Part shown: piece after piece, positions 47,001 through 58,220 of the stretch
How the letters are laid out: each line of letters begins with the position of its first letter
Position numbering within the stretch: position 1 is the stretch's first letter
NCBI GenBank assembly: GCA_010093605.1
Contig: MU004184.1
Coordinates: forward strand, 515,897 to 579,896
Direction of reading: 5' to 3'
Source: Lophium mytilinum
Lineage: Eukaryota; Ascomycota; Dothideomycetes; Mytilinidiales; Mytilinidiaceae
Length of the DNA stretch: 64,000 bases
Made by a program: the position numbers and the translations under genes
Notes under the pieces: model-generated
Told to the model about the DNA's origin: nothing
The model's database searches: none
Seen by the model: only the letters and a program-made list of their open reading frames with translations

Positions 47001-47959
47001 TTTGCTGGATGATTCATCTCTACCACTTCGTCGCCGTACAGTACTTGCAGAGCTTTTCCCACCCGCACTTCTGCGGCTTGTTCCACCGACACTCCTGCTT
47101 GCTCGATCGGAGTTCCGCTCTGATTTCTGTCGCGTTTTAGGTGCTACTATGACCTCGGCGTCGGGGGATATTTTGACAAAGGCTGACGAAGGAGGAGGCG
47201 CTGGGCTAACAGAGGTGACAGTTATATTGGCAGTAGTCGTAGGCGATAGATGGAGCGTCAATGGGTGTGGAGGCTGGCGCTGGCTTTCTGATGAAGGAGT
47301 ATATGCTGGATTTGGTAGCGCACGTATTTGGGCGAGGAAGTTGAGTTCCAAGAATTGAGCATGCAGTTCAATCACTGAGTGGGAGTGGTCAGTAAGTAGT
47401 CTTATAGAAGAGCAGTGCGGAGAACATACTTTCCCAGTCTGCAGGAGTCAAAGGCTCAATGTTGATAGTATGCGCCTGAGGGGGGTCTACATGGAGTAAA
47501 ATGCCGACCTTTTGGCCCTCGACGAGTCCTAGTAGCCGTCCATACGTTGCATCTACTTCCACAACTGCCACGTCTTGGTCCCTACTCACAGCACTTCCTC
47601 TGCTGCCACTCAGGCCATCCCTACCCACGACCGACGCAAGTTTGCGCTTGCTCTGCATGCCTGTCCATCCCGCAAAGACTGACTTTTGGACCGGAGAGGT
47701 ACCCTTGGCGTCTGCACCAGGAGGGGGAGGTTGGCGATAGTTGAGCTCGAGGACGACATTCTGCGCGATCTGTATTGCATAAGTTTGTGCGCATTCAATC
47801 CCATGGTTCGTGTGAGAGCAGTAGACGTACAGTATTCGCATTCACCAAGACCGAGACGAGGGAACCAGGGAGATTGACCAGACAGTTCTTTAACGACTGG
47901 ATGAGAGCAACCTCAGCTTGCACAGCCTGGCCGCCCGGCCTCTTCGCCGCTGGAGCCAT
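44055..47959 (-). CDS. PEX1: Peroxisome biogenesis factor 1 (AAA+ ATPase)
   Basis: With PEX6 forms the hexameric motor that extracts the ubiquitinated import receptor PEX5 from the peroxisomal membrane. Three exons: 47959-47831, 47769-47430 and 47374-44055; introns 61 and 55 nt; 1262 aa, usual for the family. The N-terminal domain has LKNCLVNLPGSLVSVLVN and VVLELNYRQPPPP. The first ATPase domain has GGLGAGKSS at about 577; the second has GYPGCGKTLL at about 911, Walker B LFFDEFDSIAPKRG at about 967, and the second region of homology ATSRPDLIDPALLRPGRLD. Junctions (ADWEMIELHAQFLELN) match fungal PEX1. Its start codon lies 312 bp from that of MCM7, pointing the other way. Confidence 0.96.
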
Positions 47960-48271
47960 GGTGTTGTAGACAGCAGAGCTGGCGGCGCAAACGAAGATAT
48001 TGCGAGCACAGAGGGACTGCCGAGGTCTTGAGCGTGAAAGCAGCTCACAAGCAGGCCGGCGCTGATTCGCAGGCCGAAGCAGGGGAGAAAGCGACGGCAA
48101 GGCGGTGGCGGGGCGCGAAACTGAAGCGCCCGAGCGCGTTGAATTCGTCGCGTCTCTTTCCCAGCCCCCGACGGCACTCCAGTTCTCCCTCTGCAAAGGT
48201 ACCTTAGTCACTTCACCCCTTCTCGCAGAACCACTGTCGCTTCCCATACGCGATCCGACATAAGACGCGCA
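47960..48271. promoter_or_regulatory. Bidirectional promoter of PEX1 and MCM7 with MCB-like ACGCG cores
   Basis: 312 bp between divergent start codons. Three ACGCG cores of the MluI cell-cycle box type occur: 48135-48139 and 48149-48153 (reverse orientation, as CGCGT) and 48265-48269 (forward). In yeasts such boxes recruit MBF for G1/S transcription of replication genes, which fits MCM7. None is the full ACGCGT, so regulation is inferred. Confidence 0.4.
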
Positions 48272-50934
48272 ATGGCGCTTTATACCTACCCCACCCTTGT
48301 CCACTATGGAGAGCAGCAGAGTGAGTTGGGCCAGCTGTGCGCGTTCGACGTATAGCACTCTACTAATCGCAACTCCACTGCAGCCGCATTCGAGGACTTC
48401 CTGAAGACGTTCAAGTCGACGACAGTAGAGGCTGCCGATCAACTAGAAGGCCTGAACATTGGCGAAGATGGGCTCAGCGACGAGTATGATTTCATGGACG
48501 AAGACGACGATGGTGCAGCGAGGACGCGGAGACAGGCCCGCGATCGCAATCCGAAGCAGAAATATATTCAGATGCTGCAAGACGTTGCAGACCGCGTGAG
48601 GTCAGAAATCCAGATAGATCTGGATGACCTGGATACTGTGCGTACTCTCTACGTTGGGGGTTTGAGGGCACTTTAAAGCTGATTGCGCAATGAACAGTAC
48701 GAAAAAGGGCACGAGGGAGAACTCAAGCTGGTTTCTTCCATAGAGCAAAACGCCAATCACTATATCGAAGTCTTTGCGAGAGCGGTGGACAAGGTCATGC
48801 CAGAACCGGCAAGGGATCCAACGTCAGTTCTCTCTGAGCAAAATTGGATGACCGATGATTGACAAACAGACAGCTTCAAGGACGACGTTCTAGACATCAT
48901 AATGAGCCAACGATCCAAGCGAAATGAGCACATGCGAGAGTCGCAGCCACAGGATGAGGGCGCTCAGGTTGTGCCTGACTCCATCTTCCCTCCAGCACTC
49001 ACCCGCCGCTATACTCTAAACTTCAAGCCAAGGATGCCCTCAGGCTCAAGCAGCGACCGCTCCTCCAAAGCACTGGCTGTCCGGAACGTTCGAGGAGAGC
49101 ATCTTGGGCATCTCATCACTGTGCGCGGAATCGCGACCCGAGTGTCTGATGTAAAGCCCTCTGTGCAAGTCAATGCCTACTCCTGCGACCGATGTGGAAG
49201 TGAAATCTTCCAGCCCGTCACGACCAAGCAATTTACCCCTATGGTAGAATGCCCGTCAGAAGACTGCAAGAGGAACAACACGAAGGGGTCCCTCTTCCTC
49301 TCCACGCGGGCGTCCAAGTTTCTGCCGTTCCAGGAGGTCAAGATCCAAGAGATGGCTGATCAGGTCCCGGTTGGTCACATTCCTAGGATGCTGACGATAC
49401 ACTGCCACGGAGCCCTGGTCAGACAGATCAGCCCCGGTGATGTGGTTGATGTAGCTGGTATCTTCCTCCCAACCCCTTACACTGGATTCAAGGCAATCCG
49501 AGCAGGTCTGCTCACGGACACGTATCTCGAGGCTCAGTACGTCAATCAGCATAAGAAGGCATACGATGATATCGTACTCGCACAGCCCACGCTACGGAGA
49601 ATGAACGAGCTCGAACGATCAGGACAGCTTTACGAATATCTCTCTCGCTCGATTGCCCCTGAAATTTTCGGTCACGCTGATGTCAAGAAAGCACTCCTCC
49701 TCCAGCTTATTGGTGGTGTGACTAAAGAAATGGGGGATGGTATGCGCATCCGTGGTGACATCAACGTCTGCTTGATGGGTGATCCTGGTGTGGCCAAATC
49801 CCAACTCCTCAAATACATCACTAAAGTTGCTCCTCGTGGCGTCTACACCACAGGCCGCGGTAGCAGTGGTGTTGGTCTCACGGCCGCGGTCATGCGTGAT
49901 CCAGTCACAGACGAGATGGTGCTTGAGGGCGGTGCTCTAGTCCTAGCAGACAACGGCATGTGCTGCATCGACGAGTTCGACAAGATGGACGACAGCGACC
50001 GAACCGCCATCCACGAAGTGATGGAACAACAAACCATCTCCATCAGCAAAGCCGGTATTACCACAACTCTCAACGCCCGCACATCTATACTCGCCGCTGC
50101 CAATCCTCTGTACGGCCGCTACAACCCACGCATCTCCCCCGTCGAGAACATCAATCTCCCCGCCGCTCTACTCTCCCGTTTCGACGTCCTCTTCCTAATC
50201 CTAGACACCCCTTCCCGTGACTCGGACGAGGAGCTCGCCCGCCACGTCACCTACGTGCACATGAACAACAAGCATCCCGAGCCCGCCGGCGGCGTCATCT
50301 TCTCCCCCGCCGAAGTCCGCCAATGGGTCGCCCGCGCCCGCTCCTTCCGTCCCACCGTGCCCCAGGAGGTCTCGGACTACATGGTCGGCGCATACGTGCG
50401 CATGCGGCAGCAGCAAAAGCGCGACGAGGGCTCCAAGAAGCAATTCACCCACACCTCGCCGCGCACGCTGCTCGGCGTGCTACGCTTGTCACAAGCACTC
50501 GCTCGCCTACGCTTCGCCGAGACGGTCATCACCGAGGATGTCGACGAAGCGCTCAGGTTGACGGAAGTCAGCAAGGCGAGTTTGTACGCGGATGACAGGA
50601 ACCGCGACGACCATACGCCGAGTAGCAAGATCTATCACCTTATCCGCGGTATGGCGGCTAGTGGCGCGGCGGCGGTGGGCGACGGGAGCCGTGGGGAGTT
50701 GGATCTTAGACGGGTTAGGGAGAGGGTGCTGGCGAAGGGCTTTACGGATGATCAGTTTGAGCAGGCTATCGATGAGTATGCCTTGCTGGATGTGAGTTTT
50801 CCGTTCCCGTTCGGGCGTCGAATATGTTTGCTAATCTTGTGGAATAGGTCTGGCAAACGGCCGCAGAAGGAACGAGGTTGGTGTTCATTGAGGCTGGGGA
50901 TGAGGATGAGAATATGGATGATGATGACTTTTGA
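48272..50934 (+). CDS. MCM7: DNA replication licensing factor MCM7
   Basis: Subunit of the MCM2-7 replicative helicase. Five exons: 48272-48320, 48384-48637, 48698-48822, 48874-50791 and 50848-50934; introns 63, 60, 51 and 56 nt; 810 aa. Zinc motif CDRCGSEI...CPSEDC from about residue 247; Walker [10 protein letters not shown] at about 445; Walker [16 protein letters not shown]; arginine finger SRFD. The segments [17 protein letters not shown] and [17 protein letters not shown] identify MCM7 among the six paralogues. The C-terminus ends in an acidic run ([11 protein letters not shown]). The third intron has two adjacent possible acceptors (AACAG and ACAG); only the second keeps the frame ([13 protein letters not shown]). 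Confidence 0.96.
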
Positions 50935-51467
50935 GGGGCTGCAGGGGCGGGGATGAGGTTTTCATGATATCAATGGGTTCACGGGACGAGAGTGATGGCG
51001 TTGCGTATAGCATTGGTGTTTTGTACATTACACCGTATGCCGGGAAGCTATGTTCACGGGACTGTAAAACGCGTTCAGAACGAGCAAAGTCCCCTTTTCT
51101 TCACATGAAGCTGTCATATGCAACGTGTCTTAGCTTGACCATGCAAGCCCATGCCCAGATTCGTTGTGAATATGATGAGCATAGGCTCAGGACATTGTCA
51201 CACCAAAGCACTGAAAGCTGACATGAGTATCACTACACGCACGCACTCACAAAACCACAACCGCAAAGCACCGAAGTTCTCCCAAAGTCCAAAAAGTGAC
51301 CCAAAATGCCCACTGTATTAAGTTTCTACCCCAGCAAGACTCAAAACTACTTGTTACAGGGCAGGCAGAACCAGAAAGCCGCTTAGCGCCGTTAGGAAGT
51401 TGGAACTGGAATCGGAAGACACGCATGATTATTGCAGCAACTCGTCATCGTCCCCGAACTCGGTTTA
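50935..51467. other. Convergent 3' intergenic region
   Basis: About 530 bp between MCM7 and MPC1, presumed to hold both 3' untranslated regions. No other feature was recognised. Confidence 0.5.
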
Positions 51468-52378
51468 TCACTTCCCAAGCGCCTTCTGCACCGTCTCCTT
51501 TGCCTGTGTCGCGACGTCTGTCACTTTAGATTCCGCCTCGCTCGCTTTCGCCTTCAGGGCTTCGCTCTTTTCTCGGCCGCCGAAGCTGGGAGTCTGTGTT
51601 AGCAATTGACTTGACCTGGTCGAGACGAGTTTCTAGTAGTGTGCATTTGGCTCGCGTCTGCTGCTCGCAGTGGCGGAGAACAGGGAGGTTTGAGGGGGTG
51701 GTGGTAGGAGAACTAGCAGTGTACGTACTTCCAGTAGTTCAGGTACCGGTATCCTTGTGTCAGCTGCGACCCGCAGTTGATGAAGTGGCAGCCGAACAGC
51801 AGGTAGTTCGCCGGCGTGACGGCGAGGGAGTAGCGCATGAAAACGGCGCTGTAGGTGGAGAGGGCGAGGGTCATGGGGCCGGAGATGCTGTTGGGTTTGT
51901 GGCTTGTCAGCGTTTGCTCGTTTTCGGGGGTATTGAGGGTGAGCGGCGTCGGAGGGATTGGTGGGGATAAGAGGCGGGAGGACAGCAATTCGACTCCGGT
52001 GGTGTTTATGAGGAGGCATATTGCGGGTATGGGAAGGTATAGTTCGCGCGGGTTGCGGTGTATATTGTCGTTGCGCGGGTCGCAGGCTTAGAGTCATCAA
52101 GACGGAGAAGACACCCACATCTCAGGATCCTTTTGCATGTCCGCTACGGCGGCAATCGGTATGCCAAAGTTACTCGCCGGGCCCCAGAAGTCTGTATAAA
52201 CACCATTGTGATCAGCTCAGCTCGTTCCGAGGTCGATAATGTATTCCCCGGCGTTACAGTCTACAGCTCCGAAGCCGGAACGGAGGCGTTTGGAGCGTCA
52301 CCTACGGGTCGAGCAGAAGTAGTCGAGGTATTTGTTCGACCGTATCTTCGCATTGAGGGCTTTCACTGCGGCCGCCAT
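51468..52378 (-). CDS. MPC1: Mitochondrial pyruvate carrier subunit MPC1
   Basis: Forms a heterodimer with MPC2/MPC3 in the inner membrane and imports pyruvate. Four exons: 52378-52306, 52191-52119, 51887-51725 and 51593-51468; introns 114, 231 and 131 nt; 144 aa. The reading [20 protein letters not shown], then [20 protein letters not shown] and [17 protein letters not shown] is the MPC1 signature; [20 protein letters not shown] is the second conserved block. The last exon adds a Lys/Glu/Ala-rich amphipathic tail of about 40 residues not needed for transport in shorter homologues. The donor of the third intron (GTACAC) is non-consensus but is the only one keeping the frame. Confidence 0.92.
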
Positions 52379-53073
52379 GGTGAGGGATTGCGGATTGAGC
52401 GTGGGGTGGTGAAGTTGGTGGTTGGGTTGTTGGATAGCTTGCGCCGACTTTCTTTGGCGTTGAGGTCCGGCCCGAGCTCGCGGTTCGGTCGGAGCGCCTT
52501 GTGGAGAAGCTTGCCAAGTGCGCCTCAGGAACCAATCCGAGTCACTACAATTCTATACAGTGCCTCGTTATAGTCTTACGCGTGTGTTCTAGCTTGCCTT
52601 TGTCATGAGTGTCTCAACAAGCTGCCCGGAATCTACATAGGACGCAACTGAATCATCTCAAACGATAAGTCCTGAGGCCATATCCGTCTCGTGAGGGACC
52701 TATTAGTACAATAAAGGCCCAGAGGCAACGGCCGAGAAATGGGCATATATTTTTGACGACATTGTTGATGAAGGTTTGTTGGATTGCATTATTCCTGCCT
52801 TATGCATGGTATCATTCTCCGACAACACCGCACGACTTTTGGTCCCTCTCGTCGAAGGCAGGCAGATTCCACTGCTAATAGGTGACCAAGCCGGTCGACC
52901 TCGTTCCAATCAACCCTTCTACCACTGTACCAGGTGTGCGGCTTCCTAAACCAGACAAAATGCCATTCGTGAGCATACCTTTGGGTGGCCCCCGCAAAAT
53001 TGTCTCGCTGACTTTGATACCATTCCATCTTTCATCGAGCTTCTGACTGAACCTACTGACCTTAAAACTCGGT
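52379..53073. other. Intergenic between MPC1 and SmB
   Basis: About 695 bp between two minus-strand genes. It holds the MPC1 promoter and the SmB 3' untranslated region. No additional gene was recognised. Confidence 0.5.
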
Positions 53074-54030
53074 CTACCGACCACCGAATCCTGGGGGTGG
53101 GTACCCGCGACCGCCGGGTGGCTGGAAGCCTCCTGGCGGTCCTCCGAATTGAGCTGCGATTTGTTAGTATGTTTAGGAGCAGCGGGAACAGGTGCTCTTT
53201 GACTTACGAGGTCCGCCTGGGGGTCCTCCAAAACCTGCTGGGGGGAAGCCGGCTGCGATCTTATTAGTATCTCAGATGCATGAAGACTAGGTGTCAGTCG
53301 ACTTACGGGGTCCGCCTGGTGGTCCTCCTCGGCCGGGAAAACCTGCAGGTGGTCCAAACCCTCCGGGAGGTCCAAAGCCTGCTGGCGGTCCTCCAAAGCC
53401 TGGTCCTGGTCCTCCAACTCCAGCGGCAGGTCCAGTAAGACCAATCGGTAGGCCTCTTCCTGCGGGTTTACTGATGCCTGCACCTGGTTGTAGAGCCGCG
53501 GCCGCTCCTCCAGTCGCCGGTCCGCCCAGTCTTGCGGAAGGATCGTGGGGTGGGGGACCCTCTACGGATAGCGAGACGATGTGGGTGCCGCGCAGGATGA
53601 TCAGCCCTAGAGTTCGCTTCTCTTCCGTCTCGACTGCTGCAGAGCTAGAACTGCCAGGCGCTTGGGAGCCCTTCGCGGCCTTCTTCGTCCGTCGAAATTC
53701 TTCGGTATCGGCAAGTACGAGATTCATATGCTGCGAGAAGATCAGCAATCTTGCGCCAGAAAAGCTTGTCCCATGAGTGCCCTTACCTTATCGAAGGCCA
53801 GCATCTGTCCCACCATCTGCCTTGTATCGGTCAAGGTGGCTCGCATTTTGTAGTTGAGCTAGAACTGTCAGAGCCTTGTGTGGTATTTCTTGAGCGGGAT
53901 GCTTACTAGATTTTGCTGTAGGTCGAAGAGTTAGCTGGAACTATAGTCGGGTATCTTTCAGGGCTGCGAATGAAGTAGAGCGGGACTTGCGAGTACTTAC
54001 GATCTTGCCTTGCCTATTTGCCGCAGCCAT
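53074..54030 (-). CDS. SMB1: Small nuclear ribonucleoprotein SmB (Sm core protein)
   Basis: Part of the heptameric Sm ring of U1, U2, U4 and U5 snRNPs. Six exons: 54030-54001, 53915-53907 (a 9-nt microexon encoding Gln-Asn-Leu), 53858-53787, 53730-53307, 53252-53208 and 53153-53074; 219 aa. The joined start reads [20 protein letters not shown], as expected. Sm1 motif: [20 protein letters not shown]; Sm2: [20 protein letters not shown]. The rest is the Gly/Pro-rich tail ending [11 protein letters not shown]. Exon 5 (45 nt) with its intron is a duplicate of the end of exon 4 plus its intron (both introns 54 nt). Divergent from RPL11, with 348 bp between the starts. Confidence 0.93.
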
Positions 54031-54378
54031 AATGATGCGGGTGCGTGCGAACACGACTGGTCCTCCTTCGAAATTAGAGTTCCAGTAGTTCGGCGGAGGG
54101 AGAGGTGAGTGCGCAGTGGAAAGCACTGGTCACTGGGCGGGGTGATGTTGCGGTGGGAGCTCGAAGTTCAAGAAGCTTTCCGCGCGCGCCAAGACAATTC
54201 GCTTACTAGCGCGCACTCTCGCGCAGGCCGTAGCCAACCTCACTCCAAACTCAGGAGAGTCCTCCACTTCACGAAATACTAACTCCAGGCCCCGCCACGA
54301 CGCAACCGGTACGCAGCACTTCAAGCTCCCATCTCGTGGATGCTATTCTGACCGATTGCTGCAGTGACATTCTTCAAG
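54031..54378. promoter_or_regulatory. Bidirectional promoter region of SmB and RPL11
   Basis: 348 bp separate the two divergent start codons. Apart from a CGCGCGC run at about 54182 and C/T-rich stretches, no known element was identified with confidence. Confidence 0.4.
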
Positions 54379-55341
54379 ATGGCCGAATCAGGAAAGGACA
54401 AGTCAGGTATGTCTCGCCCAAGCAATTCTTCCTGTGAGCATTGGCTAACTGTCGCAGCGAACGTGAGCTACCCATTACAAGCAGAATCGAGCCTATGAAA
54501 CTAATCATCTCGCCATCTAGCCCATGCGAGAGGTACTTCCCCCAATCCAGATTATGCCTTCCAGCGATGCCAATCCGCGCAATACCTACTCGAACCCTTC
54601 AACCACTTGCGCAAGCATATCACAACATGGCTACACCTCAAACATCCGAGATACCGCTCTCGGACAAGGACACAAATGGAATTGGGCTGACAAGCAGTTT
54701 AGCTTCGAATCAGCAAGCTGGTTCTGAACATCTCGGTGGGAGAGGTACGAGATCTTGAACATCGGGAGATACATGGACAAAATAGCTGACTTTGACAGTC
54801 TGGTGATCGCTTGACTAGGGCCGCAAAGGTCTTGGAACAGCTTTCCGGTCAAACTCCTGTCTACTCCAAGGCACGATACACCGTCCGAACCTTCGGTATC
54901 CGTCGTAACGAGAAGATTGGTGCGTTCCTCGCAACCAAGTCACTAAGCCATTGACTGACCTTGCGTCTAGCCGTCCACGTCACTGTCCGAGGACCAAAGG
55001 CTGAGGAGATTCTCGAGCGTGGCCTCAAGGTCAAGGGTGCGTTAGCTGCCTGTCTCTGAGCTCCACAACCGCTAATTCATGTAGAATACGAACTCCGCAA
55101 GAAGAACTTCAGCTCGTCCGGCAACTTCGGATTCGGTATCTCGGAACACATCGACTTGGGCATCAAATACGACCCCTCCATTGGAATCTACGGAATGGAC
55201 TTCTACTGCTGCATGACCCGCCCCGGTGCCCGCGTTGCCAAGCGTAGGCGCTGCACCTCTAAGATCGGTGCCGCTCACCGCATCAACCAAGCCGAGACCG
55301 TCAAGTGGTACAAGAACCGATTCGAGGGCATCGTGCGATAA
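54379..55341 (+). CDS. RPL11: 60S ribosomal protein L11 (uL5)
   Basis: Binds 5S rRNA in the central protuberance of the large subunit. Seven exons: 54379-54406, 54458-54462 (5 nt), 54521-54532 (12 nt), 54703-54744, 54799-54919, 54971-55036 and 55085-55341; introns 51, 58, 170, 54, 51 and 48 nt; 176 aa. The joined product [20 protein letters not shown] then [20 protein letters not shown] matches the family without gaps, which is the evidence for the two microexons. Later blocks: [20 protein letters not shown] and [20 protein letters not shown]. No snoRNA boxes were seen in the introns. Confidence 0.95.
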
Positions 55342-58220
55342 ATGGGGAGAGGTTTCCGGAGGGTCTATTTCGGCATCAGGGCATGCATACCCGACTTTCA
55401 GTGCTGACTCGATTGTTCACTCACGGCGTCTCCATGTAATTTCGATACAAAAATCAGGAATTGAGGCCTATCAATGGAGCTAGCCTTGCTCTTCAAGAGC
55501 GGGTGTTGATCACAATACAATGGAGACTTCACGAGGGTGATGATCGCTTAACCATTGGTGATCTTGTTCTATGCTGGGTACTTGCGGCGAGGCGAAGTGT
55601 GATGTCTGAGTATACGTCCCCGTACATAATCCTCTGCAATGGCTCAAGGTAGGTCCTAGAGAACAGTCACTCCACAGTCCATCCCATATGCGCCCACAGC
55701 CTTCCCTACGCTGTTCTTTATATGTTGAGCTCCTAGCTGTTCTGATACAACTATTTTATAGAATAAACCAATACATCCCTACCGAAACGTTCTCTGATCC
55801 CCCCTATCATTGACGTATGCCTCCTTACTTCACATAAGCTATCTCGGGGATACCAACTCACCACTAACTAGTACTTCCACATCTAAGGATATCAAGTCAA
55901 TGCCAAGTAACCGCAATGAATTCTCTCGCCCAGTCCCACCTTAAAGCGACGAGAACAATCAACAAAACCATGATTAACCCGAGCAAGGTCCTTCGCTTAC
56001 GCGAAGTCGCATCCTCTGTGCTCGCCGCCATTACTCGAGGTACCTAGAACAGGAAATCCCATTCAGCTACAGTGATCCCTTACGGGTCTATAAATCACGC
56101 GGAATTACTCCCTCTAGACTCAACGCTTCTCCCCTCGGAGTTCCCATCAGGAAACGTTCGAGATTGAAACCTGCGACACTCGGAACAAACTCCGGTAAGA
56201 GGGCTGAGATATGAGGTATTGAGATGTAAATGGGAGAAAGTCTGTGCGATTTTGAGACGGTGATTTTATATAGCACTGTACACACCTAGGTAGGACAGAC
56301 TACACTCGTGATGCCGAACTCGGACACGCCAAATCAGATCATGCCCATAGGGTAAATTACAGTGTTATAAGATGTACAAACGGGAGCCAGTCCGTGCGAT
56401 TTGCCCTCGTGACGTGAACGGCACGGGTTACTGCCTTTAGGGCTACATAGCGAATTAGGCGAGAAATGTGAAGGACGTCATCGAAACACACGGATCGCTG
56501 GTAGGAGACATGGGAGGTGAAGGGCCGCGGACGGCAGGAGATTAAGCTAGAGAGGATCCGAGAATGTATTGGAGTATTGAAAAGGGAAAACAAGGCAGCA
56601 TGCGCGCACAATATGGTCCTACAAAGCGGAAGTGAGATACAATGAGAGTCCTTCTATCTAGCTACGTGGTCGTGTTCTGAGTGATAGTCGAGGTCAATGG
56701 CAACAATGTATGCTGGATCGCTTTCTCGGCGTGTCACGCTGAAGCGTAGTATACGTGCGCAGCTACGCGGCAATGATTCTCCACATGCTTCTCAACCTCT
56801 AGCCAGATTTTGGCACCTAAAGCGCTTGAAACGCACGTAGCAGGAAGCTCATCGTAAAGGAGCTACTGGATACACATCAGCGCTGACAGAACCCGCGCCG
56901 CCTACGTGCGCAGCTGCGTGGCAATGACGTTTCACATCCCTTGGAACATCTAGCTAGATTTTGGCACCCAGAGTCCTCGGAGCGCACGTGGAACGGGTCT
57001 CGGCGTAAAAAGGCTGGTGCCTCTGCGCGGCGTGGACTGAAACCGCTGATTACCTAGGTGCGCTGCTAGGCGTCAACTGTTCTTTGCATCATCTATATCT
57101 TCTGGCCAGACTTTGGCACCTAGGAACTGGCAGACGAACCTGGAATGCACAGAAATAGGGGGACGTTGGGTGTGAGAAGCATAAAACCAAGCATATTCGA
57201 AGTATCTTACAAGCGCAGTGACGCGGCAACTGTTCTTTATTGGGTTATGACCTCTGCGCAAGATTTGGCACCTACAGACCTAATAGCGCACGTAGATCGG
57301 GCGAGGGGAAGGAGAGTGCTTACTTGAGGAATGTGAAAGTAGCCGGCAACAACCTCACTTACGCGGCAACTACGCGGCAATGACTTCTCCCTCGATTGCT
57401 AATATCTGGTTAGGATTTACGCACTTGGATTTCTAGGAGCGCCCCTAGATAGTACCAAGATAATGAAGCGCTGTTTGAGTCTGATACACGCGCATACACG
57501 CTACAAATGGTTTTTCAGGTCGTAGGTCTCTTTCCAGTATTTACGCTCCTATTTCTTATAGTGCTGGTAGGCTGAACAGAAGCGAAATATCTTTGTGGGT
57601 CCCGAGCGCCGAGTTGTTCTGGAAGCCAGCCGTTTGGAGTCCTGTCTACATCGCGAACGTTCCTTGCGCGGCTTGAATAACATTCCATGACGAATTCAAA
57701 GTGGAGGAGGACTATAGGGCCTTGGGGCGAATCTGTGGAGAAGCAGTGACTGAACCCAAGAGGCGTTATGAAGATGAAGATGAGTGCCGTTTTGGATCCC
57801 TAGGCGACGAAAGATAAATAGGGTATGAGTTTGGACACACGAAGATCACGATGCTTGCGCCCCAATCTTGCTCGTTGCATGTATTCGGGCTGCCAAAACG
57901 CAGTCTGATATTCATCTTACCAACCTTTACATCCTTTGTAGTCTCAAAGACCTACGAGACTACGTATGGAGATAGAGAGGGTTCCACGCAGTCCAAATGA
58001 TACTCAGAAATCACGGACGACGAATTTGAGTGGAAAGTCATTGATTAGACCCATCTAAGTTTACCTCAGGCCAATGGAACCAACATCTTGGAAGGGAATG
58101 AAGGCCTTTCACGCTCAGTCTGGTGTAAGAGGACATGAGTATCGAACCACACCGATACTTACAGTCTTATTCCCGTAGTCTCCACCTTCAAAGACTCGCA
58201 GGGGCTCTCGCCGCTCTGCC
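55342..58220. other. 2.9-kb gene-free region
   Basis: RPL11 3' flank, then AT-moderate sequence with only short frames, then the five-unit array at 56.7-57.4 kb (listed separately), then the 3' flank of the BTB gene. No gene was recognised. Confidence 0.5.
56745..57445. repeat. Five-unit tandem array, 151-152 bp period
   Basis: The core motif (CCAGATTTTGGCACC-like) places units at 56810, 56961, 57113, 57265 and about 57416: steps 151, 152, 152, 151. Other conserved points are TACGTGCGCAGCTACGCGGC upstream of the core and AGCGCACGTAG downstream of it. Units are clearly diverged (the last one strongly) but hardly vary in length. The sequence is unrelated to the 28.4-32.4 kb array. Confidence 0.85.

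Noticed and set aside
46036-47358. 440-codon plus-strand open frame opposite PEX1
   Set aside because: Antisense shadow of a conserved coding region with no domain of its own.
51888-52118. Possible C/D-box snoRNA in the 231-nt MPC1 intron
   Set aside because: A TTGATGA-like C box and a CTGA D box are present, but they are about 190 nt apart, the C box is imperfect and no closing stem was found.
52875-53483. 202-codon minus-strand frame rich in Gln/Leu/Pro
   Set aside because: It is an alternative frame across SmB exons and introns. The SmB frame has conserved Sm motifs and correct splice junctions.
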